DNA of 64,000 nt from Stomoxys calcitrans (taxonomy: Eukaryota > Arthropoda > Insecta > Diptera > Muscidae): contig NC_081554.1 in the NCBI RefSeq assembly GCF_963082655.1, positions 129,464,962 through 129,528,961 of the forward strand, read 5' to 3'. Of this stretch, positions 57,860 through 64,000 are shown one piece after another. A program made the position numbers and the translations under genes. Positions within the stretch are counted from its first letter, which is position 1. Every line of letters begins with the position of its first letter. Under the pieces are notes generated by a model. The model was not told where the DNA came from and did no database searches. It saw only the letters and a program-made list of their open reading frames with translations.

Positions 57860-58094
57860 TTGGTTGCCCAAAAAGTAATTGCGGATTTTTTAAAAGAAAG
57901 TAAATGCATTTTTAATAAGGCTTAGAATGAACTTTAATCAAATATACCTTTTTAACACTTTTTTCTAAAGCAAGCTAAAAGTAACAGCTGATAACTGACA
58001 GAAGAAAAAATGCAATTACAGAGTCACAAGCTGTTAAAAAATTTGTCAACGCCGACTATATGAAAAATCCGCAATTACTTTTTGGGCAACCCAA
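57860..58094 (-). mobile_element. mariner-derived MITE 3
   Basis: 235 bp, same structure and orientation as MITE 1, with one G missing in the left TIR (TTGGTTGCCC). TA flanks at 57,858-57,859 and 58,095-58,096. It has the same AATCAAATATA deletion joint. Confidence 0.93.
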
Positions 58095-58096
58095 TA

Positions 58097-59405
58097 CTTT
58101 GTTGTCAGATTTACTCAGGTGGATAAGATACTAGCCACAATCCGCATAAAAGTCTATTTTTTTATGTCTTTCTTATCTGTGCCCATGCCTCGACAGAAGA
58201 CATGGGCGAACAGATCAAGGCCAATTAAACGATGCACTATGAGCACAATGACGGGTTATAGAGGCAACAAATCTTAGAAGATAACTAGGGCTCTAAAAAC
58301 TTGATCCAACCGCTTTAAGGACAACAAAATGACGCACAATGGGCCAAACGGCGAAGAAATTGGAAATAAGTCCACAACTTCTTACGTGTATATCAGAGTG
58401 GGTAAAAACGTTTAACCGTTTGTAAAGGAAGACAGGCTTTCAGGAAAATGACGCTGTTGCTATATATCTTTAATACAGGGTGGAAAAGATGTCCACTTTA
58501 CGCTTCGCAAACTTTTAAGGGGTTATAACTTTTGATAAAAGGGACTCTGGAGAAAGAGCATGACGAGATTAGTATAGCTGTCATATAGAGAAATTTGGAA
58601 ATTAATCCAAATTTGCTGAAATTTTTGAGCGGGGTGTTTTATTACACCTTTCTACAACTGTGCCCAATATTGTGCATGATGATGTCGCTTACATCGAAAT
58701 TGCACATTAACATAGTATGAAATAATTTGACTATTTTAGTAAGAAATTGGTTCTTTTCTTAGAAATGTTGTAAGAAATTATTATTTACAACGTAAGTTCT
58801 ATCTTTACTGTTATTTTCATTCACAGAAAAAAGTTGAAATGTTGAAAATAGCTATCAACGTCAGCTGACTGTTAGTAATTCATTTTACTGCTATTACAGC
58901 AGGAGTTCTGCAATTTTAAAAAAGCGGGACTATGTCTGTGTTTTGCTGAAAATGAGTGCTGCTTAATTTATGAAGAGTTAGTTAAAATAAATAAATTCAA
59001 GCAGAAATTATTTTGAAAGAAAATGAGAAAAACGGCGTTTGGTCACACACCCACACTGATGTTTTCCTTTTGTTGCTGTTATTTATTGCACACACTGTTT
59101 GTAAAGTATGTGTGAGCACAGGCGCATATGCGCTGCATTTTATGACATAGAAAAAAGTCTTTTCGTTATTGTAAGCAATACACAGCCCTCATACCTCATA
59201 ACCAACAAGTAGGTATGAAGCACTTATGCGGCATTTTCTTCGTTTAATATAGCTAAGCATTGTTGTTGTTCTACTTTACTGCACACGGGAGATGGATTTT
59301 TGTTATTTACCCTGTCCCGATAGTACAGCAGCGCAATGGTAAACAATCGTCCACTTCATGGAAATAGCCATATACCATCACTGTTGATGGCATATAATGT
59401 GTACC
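58097..59405. other. No gene seen; unique sequence
   Basis: The stretch 58,480-58,640 ('cagggtggaaaagatgtcc', 'tagctgtcatatag') may be an old repeat, but I cannot place it. Nothing else is recognised before the RTE element. Confidence 0.4.
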
Positions 59406-59409
59406 ACCT

Positions 59410-60950
59410 AGTCAGAACGACTTAAAAACTATAAGGCAGCTGGAGCCGATGGATTGCTGGTCGAACTGTTTAAGACCGGAGACGATACGGTGATAAGGTG
59501 TATGCATCAGCTCTTCTGCGCAATGAGGCTTGAAGAACACATATCCGATGTCCCATACAGAGGAATAAATCTCTTCGCATACAAAATACTATCGAGCGCA
59601 CTGTGTGAACGATTAAAGTCTAAAATAAACGAAATAATTGGGTCATATAAGTGTGGCTTTGGACTTGATAATTCCACCATAGACTAGTTATTTACACAAC
59701 GCCATATTCTGGAAAACCCGAGAAGAACAAATCAACACCTAACACCTTTCTATACTATAAAACCGCCTTCGAGAGCCCCATACGTTCAAAGGTATTACAG
59801 CCATGTCTGAGTTTGGCTGGAATACCTTTGAACGTATGGGGCATTATACGACTTTGCAGGATAATGGGTGCTGATACACGCTTCTCAGTTAAAATAGAAA
59901 ATAACCTCTTCTAACCGTTCTATACCAATCGAGGTTTTACACAAGGAAGAAAACTATTGTGTGATATCTTTAATATCCTGCTGGAGAAGATTATACGAGA
60001 AGCAGGTGTGAATGGGCATGGCACACTGCTCGCATCCTTTGAAAGTATCAAAAGAGTAGCAACGAAAGTGAGTTTGGCAGTAAATGGATATAAGACAAAA
60101 TGAATGAAATCAACTCTTACAAAGCCCCCCCCCCACTCCAGCAGATAAAGAAAATGTAGAAAAATGTTAACTACAACTTTGAGATAGTCAGCAACTTTAT
60201 CTATCTTGGCACCGGCGTAACCGAAACAACTGACACCAGTTTTGAAATAAAGCGAAGGAAAGCTGTATTTTATTTTAGTTGTATATAGTGCAGTGCAATA
60301 AAATTTGTATGAAAATGACATATATCCAGTACAACCAAATTCTGAATAAATTACCACTGCAGCCTTATGTAGAACACCTGTTGTCAGAATTTCCACGATA
60401 TGTTTTTCACAAATAAGTGTGGCCACCCGCAGAAATCTTCTATTGTGAATGGTAAATTCCGTGCATATAAAACATATTTAAGGAGCATAGACACTTCCCG
60501 ATGGACCAAAAATTACACTATACAAGACACTGATAATATCCGTGCTGTTGTATGGCTCCGAAGCATGGGTACTCGCGATGGCGGATGAGTCAGTACTTGG
60601 AGTATTTGAGGGAAAGATTCTTCGTAAAATATATGGACCAGTTTGCGTTAATGGAAAATAAAGACGTCGTATGAACCACGAGCTAGGTCATGTTATCAAA
60701 ATGGATGAAGAAGCTCCAGCAAAGAAGTTTTTTGGTGGCAACCATAATAAAATACGCGGAACCATAACTCCAATGAGTTGACCAAATGGAGAGCGTTAGC
60801 TCGAAACTGGGTGACAAAGTTTGGAGAAGATACGCAGCAGATCGAGGCGCTTGGAAATCAATTCTACATTTGGCTAAAGGAATAAATTTTCTGTAATGGC
60901 AAATGTTCGCCAAGCCACTGATGCGAAACCACAACACTTATCTTAAATGG
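59410..60950 (+). pseudogene. RTE-clade LINE reverse transcriptase, decayed
   Basis: The RT begins KAAGADGLLVELFK near 59,432 and continues RCMHQLFCAMRLEEH. A deletion joins this to YRGINLFAYKILSSALCERL and IGSYKCGFGLDNSTID, which ends at a stop near 59,687. Further blocks in other frames are YKTAFESPIRSKV (59,755), IIRLCRIMGADTRFSVKI (59,850), and EIVSNFIYLGTGVTETTD (60,180). Near 60,535-60,650 follow VLLYGSEAWVLAMADE, VFEGKILRKIYG and RRRMNHELG, typical of the RTE C-terminus. No endonuclease is seen upstream. YADD is not readable. The element is dead, with deletions of about 100 codons and a hairpin-forming inverted repeat at 59,775-59,842. Confidence 0.85.
59775..59842. repeat. 29-bp arm inverted repeat in RTE coding sequence
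   Basis: Arm 1 (59,775-59,803) starts GCCCCATACGTTC, and arm 2 (59,814-59,842) ends GAACGTATGGGGC. One mismatch is present and the loop is 10 bases. The first arm reads as normal RTE protein (SPIRSKV), whereas the second replaces the expected codons. Confidence 0.93.
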
Positions 60951-60954
60951 GTTA

Positions 60955-61490
60955 AATTAAACGACACATATATAAGTAGGAGTTATATCCCAGTCTAAGC
61001 CAATTGTATCAAGACGAAGTTGCAGTGGTAGAGAAAATATTGTGCAAAATTTTGATATCTATGAAATTTGATCTAAAAGTGAAAATGGGGCGATATATAT
61101 TCATGGGTGCTATACAATAAAACGTGGTTCGGATTCGATTAAATTCAGTAAGAATTTCATGTATCATAAAGGTTTCCTACCAGCCAAATATTTTGGAGAT
61201 CGGTGGCCAAACGACATCATTATTGCAATATTAGTTAAATATGAATTGATTTTGACGAAATTCTATACACATAGTAGAAGTCATAGAAAAATATATTGTG
61301 CAAAATTTGATGAAGATCTGTTTGATACATGTGCTTGAAAAGGTTCCAAAAAATGAAATCTCAATAATAATAGATCAGTTGACAAATGACCAAATTATTG
61401 CAATTTTTGTCCAAATCGGACGAACATATAATATATGGGAGTTATATCTAATTCGAAACCGATTTCAACCAATTTGAGTATGCCCTGACT
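60955..61490 (+). repeat. Family C copy 4, partial
   Basis: It has the unit words GAGTTATATCCCAGTCTAAGCC, GACAAATGACCAAATTATTGC and CCAAATCGGACGAACATA. No terminus is present. Confidence 0.7.
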
Positions 61491-61848
61491 CTAGGCTTAA
61501 AAACATGAACTGTACTTTAATGTTATAAGATGATGTAACCGCAATTATGTTGAGAACCATCTATCCAGCATACACGCGAAAAAAAAATTTTTTTTCACTT
61601 TCGTAAATACATATGCTTTAGTAGACTTCCAATACCAAATTTTAATGGCCAATCACTTATACATAAATCAAAAGTAATTCAATAAAAACCGTCTCCTGTC
61701 GCTTGTAGAATTTTCGCGGGAAGGGCTCGATATGTACATTAATTATTAGCTCTCAGACATATATGACGAGGTTGTATCATAGAGGATATTTAATAGGTAG
61801 GTAATGCAAAAGTCGGCGACTGTAAAATACCCTTCACCTAACCTATAA
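61491..61848. other. No gene seen; AT-rich spacer
   Basis: Nothing recognisable lies between C copies. Confidence 0.4.
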
Positions 61849-61849
61849 G

Positions 61850-63006
61850 TTCAAAGTGTGAGCTATATCTCATGAACTCTGAACCAATTTTGATGGACTC
61901 GGCGTATCAAATTTTGAGCAAATATGTTCAAATTGTAATAACTACGGTTGTCAAATGACAATATTATTGCAAATAACCCAAAATCTGACGAACATATTTA
62001 TGGGAGCTATATTTAAATCTGAACCGATTTCGACTACACTTCTTAGATATTGTGAAAGTCGTCGAGGAAAGCGTTGTGTAAAATTTTGACAAGATTGGTC
62101 AATAAGTGCGCTTGCAGTGGCTTTAGAAGTGAAAATCGGGCAAAATACATATATGACAGCTATATCTAAATCTGAACCGATTTCCATGAAATTCACCAGT
62201 AAAGCTAAGACTTACAAGAAAATCCTTCCTGTCAAATTTCGATAGATCCGGTTAACAAATGACAACATTATTGCAATATTAGTCCAAATCGGACGATCAC
62301 ATATGTGGGAGCTATATCCAAATGTAAACCGATTTCTTCTAATTTTAATAGGCTTCGTCTCTACGCAAAAAAAAATATATGTGCCACATTTAGAGACGAT
62401 CGGATGAATATTGTGACCTTTATGTTAGGTTAGGTTAAAAAGAGGGTGCGGATGTTAATCCGCCCCATGCCACTATAGACATACAGTAATCGGATTGTAA
62501 TCGTCTTGTTGTGCGCTGAAAATACTAAAAAAAATAGAAAAGTAACCTCGAAAAAGAAAATCTAAGTTAGGAATTCCGTGCTACTTACAAATAGTTTTGA
62601 ATAGTTTTCCATGCCACGACTTTAAGTTGGTTCATGTCTGGTATTGTGTCTCCACTTAAGTGCCGGTATCTGTTAGACGCGAAAGCCGGGCAATGACAAA
62701 GGAAATGCTCGAACGTCTCATCACCTTTCCCGCATGCCCGAACATGCTATCACTTGTCGCACCGATTTTACATAAGTGAACTTGTATTCCTATGTGTCCC
62801 GTTATGATACCAATTGCCAAACAAACCTTAAGTTTGTACACAAACTAACATGGACAGACGGACATAGCTAAATCGAAGCAGAAAGTGATTCTGAGTCGAT
62901 CGGTATACTTATAAATGGGTATATCTCCCATCTTTCCTTCTGGGTGATATAAACAAATGCACTAAGTTATAATACCGTGTACCACAGTGGTGGTGCAGGA
63001 TATAAA
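61850..63006 (+). repeat. Family C copy 5, interrupted by LINE-E tail
   Basis: Units run from 61,850 to about 62,422, are interrupted by LINE-E copy 5, and resume at 62,832 with TTTGTACACAAACTAACATGG. The end at 62,965-63,006 is ATACCGTGTACCACAGTGG then TGGTGCAGGATATAAAA. Confidence 0.8.
62423..62830 (-). pseudogene. LINE-E copy 5, antisense 3' fragment with tail
   Basis: On the minus strand this reads the C-terminal ITGHIGIQVHLCKIG and the FLCH-type block, continuing to the 3' untranslated end and a CCTAACCTAACAT tail at 62,423. It is severely 5'-truncated (about 400 bp) and inserted in family C. The match to 53,725-53,915 is clear at the DNA level ('acgggacacatagga', 'tgtctggtattgtgtc' inverted). 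Confidence 0.85.
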
Positions 63007-63007
63007 A

Positions 63008-63138
63008 ACGCATTAATTTCGACCGGGCCGTACTTCTGATATCCACCATCAGGGATATACATTTGGATGAACAATATCCTTTTTTAACTCAAGACGCTAA
63101 TTTGGTATATATGTAACTATATCCAAATAGGACTAAAT
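63008..63138 (+). repeat. Family B head fragment, copy 5
   Basis: TTTCGACCGGGCCGTAC then GATATCCACCATCAGGGATATACAT resembles the B head. No units follow. Confidence 0.55.
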
Positions 63139-63141
63139 CAA

Positions 63142-64000
63142 ACAAGTAAAAGTGTGCTAAGTTCGGCCGGGCCGAATCTTATATACCCTCCACAATGGAT
63201 CGCATTTGTCGAGTTCTTTTCCCGGCATCTCTTCTTAGGCAAATATATGATATAAGAAAATATTTGCTCTGCTATTAGAGCGATATCAAGATATGGTCCG
63301 GTTTGGACCACAATTAAATTATATGTTGGAGACCTGTGTAAAATGTCAGCCAATTCGAATAAGAATTGAGCCCTTTGTGGGCTCAAGAAGTAAAATAGAG
63401 AGATCGATTTATACGGGAGCTGTATCGGCCTATAGACCAATTCAGACCATAATAAACACGTATGTTGATGGTCATGAGAAAATCCGTAGTACAAAATTTC
63501 AGGCAAATCGGATAATAATTGCACCCTCTAGAGGCTCAAGAAGTCAAGATCCCAGATCGGTTTATATGGCAGCTATATCAGGTTATGAACCGACTTGTAC
63601 TTTATTTGACATAGTTGTTGAAAGTAACAATAAAAAACGTCTTGCGAAATTTCAGCCAAATCGGATAGAAATTGAGCCCTCTAGAAGCTCAAGAAGTCAA
63701 GTCCCCAGATCTGTTTATATGACAGCTATATCAAGTTATGAACCGATTTGAACCATACTTGGCACAGTTGTTGGATATAATAACAAAACAGGTCGTGCAA
63801 AATTTCATTCCAATCGGATAAGAATTGCGCACTCTAGAGGCTCAAGAAGTCAAAACCCAAGATCGGTTTATATGGCAGCTATATCAGGTTATAAACCGAT
63901 TTGATCCATACTTGGCACAGTTGTTGGATATCATAACAAAATACGTCGTGAAAAATTTCATCCCAATCGGATAAGAATTGCGTACCCTAGAGGTTCAAGA
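63142..64000 (+). repeat. Family A copy 14, runs off the window
   Basis: The head is CAAGTAAAAGTGTGC with TTCGGCCGGGCCGAA and TATACCCTCCACAATGG. It carries the same 'cgacttgtactttatttgac' unit as copy 5. A later unit near 63,860-63,900 has the ATCGGTTTATA / TATAAACCGAT inverted repeat. The 3' end lies beyond 64,000. Confidence 0.9.

Overview
This window is eukaryotic and looks like a repeat-choked intergenic or intronic stretch of a higher fly (brachyceran, most likely muscoid) genome. The evidence is the mix of elements: mariner/Tc1 transposons, Jockey, RTE and RNase H-bearing non-LTR retrotransposons (LINEs), a tRNA-derived SINE, and many copies of short families that begin near CAAGTAAAA..GGCCGGGCCGAA and end GGGTATAAAA. 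I found no host exon, tRNA or rRNA gene that I can support. There are no operons, CRISPR arrays or bacterial signals. Family letters used below are local labels, not database names.

Layout. 0-3.5 kb: 3' end of LINE-E, a degenerate family A copy, a SINE tail, and a LINE-E RNase H fragment with internal tandem duplications. 3.5-10.9 kb: a broken mariner fused to family A, then four more A copies, an H-family array and a family C copy. 13.5-15.2 kb: LINE-F, a decayed CR1/Jockey-like element. 15.5-25.4 kb: alternating A and B copies, a second mariner and SINE pieces. 25.7-30.5 kb: H array with an RTE fragment inside, then antisense LINE-E and a C copy. 30.6-39.7 kb: LINE-C (RNase H type) interrupted by a full-length Jockey-clade element (34,777-39,584). 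The Jockey has an 11-bp target duplication, a poly(A) tail and an intact 888-residue ORF2. 41-45 kb: a rosa-like (D-41-D) transposon, then a long inverted B array with an A copy nested in it. 46-49 kb: second LINE-C copy holding antisense LINE-D. 51.9-54 kb: LINE-E. 54.3-58.1 kb: A, C and B copies and three mariner-derived MITEs. 59.4-60.9 kb: a dead RTE element. 60.9-64 kb: C copies, a LINE-E tail, and an A copy running off the end.

The only protein that looks potentially functional is the Jockey ORF2 (endonuclease plus reverse transcriptase). Its ORF1 has one stop codon, which removes a zinc-knuckle cysteine.

The most unusual signal is in families A and B. Their internal units repeat at exactly 153 bp over long runs (five consecutive exact steps in one A copy, seven in one B copy) although the units differ by many substitutions. 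Units contain an inverted repeat, and in some units the arms differ between families in a paired way. Family-level inverted repeats near the element ends also differ in a paired way. I cannot assign these families to a transposon class from sequence alone.
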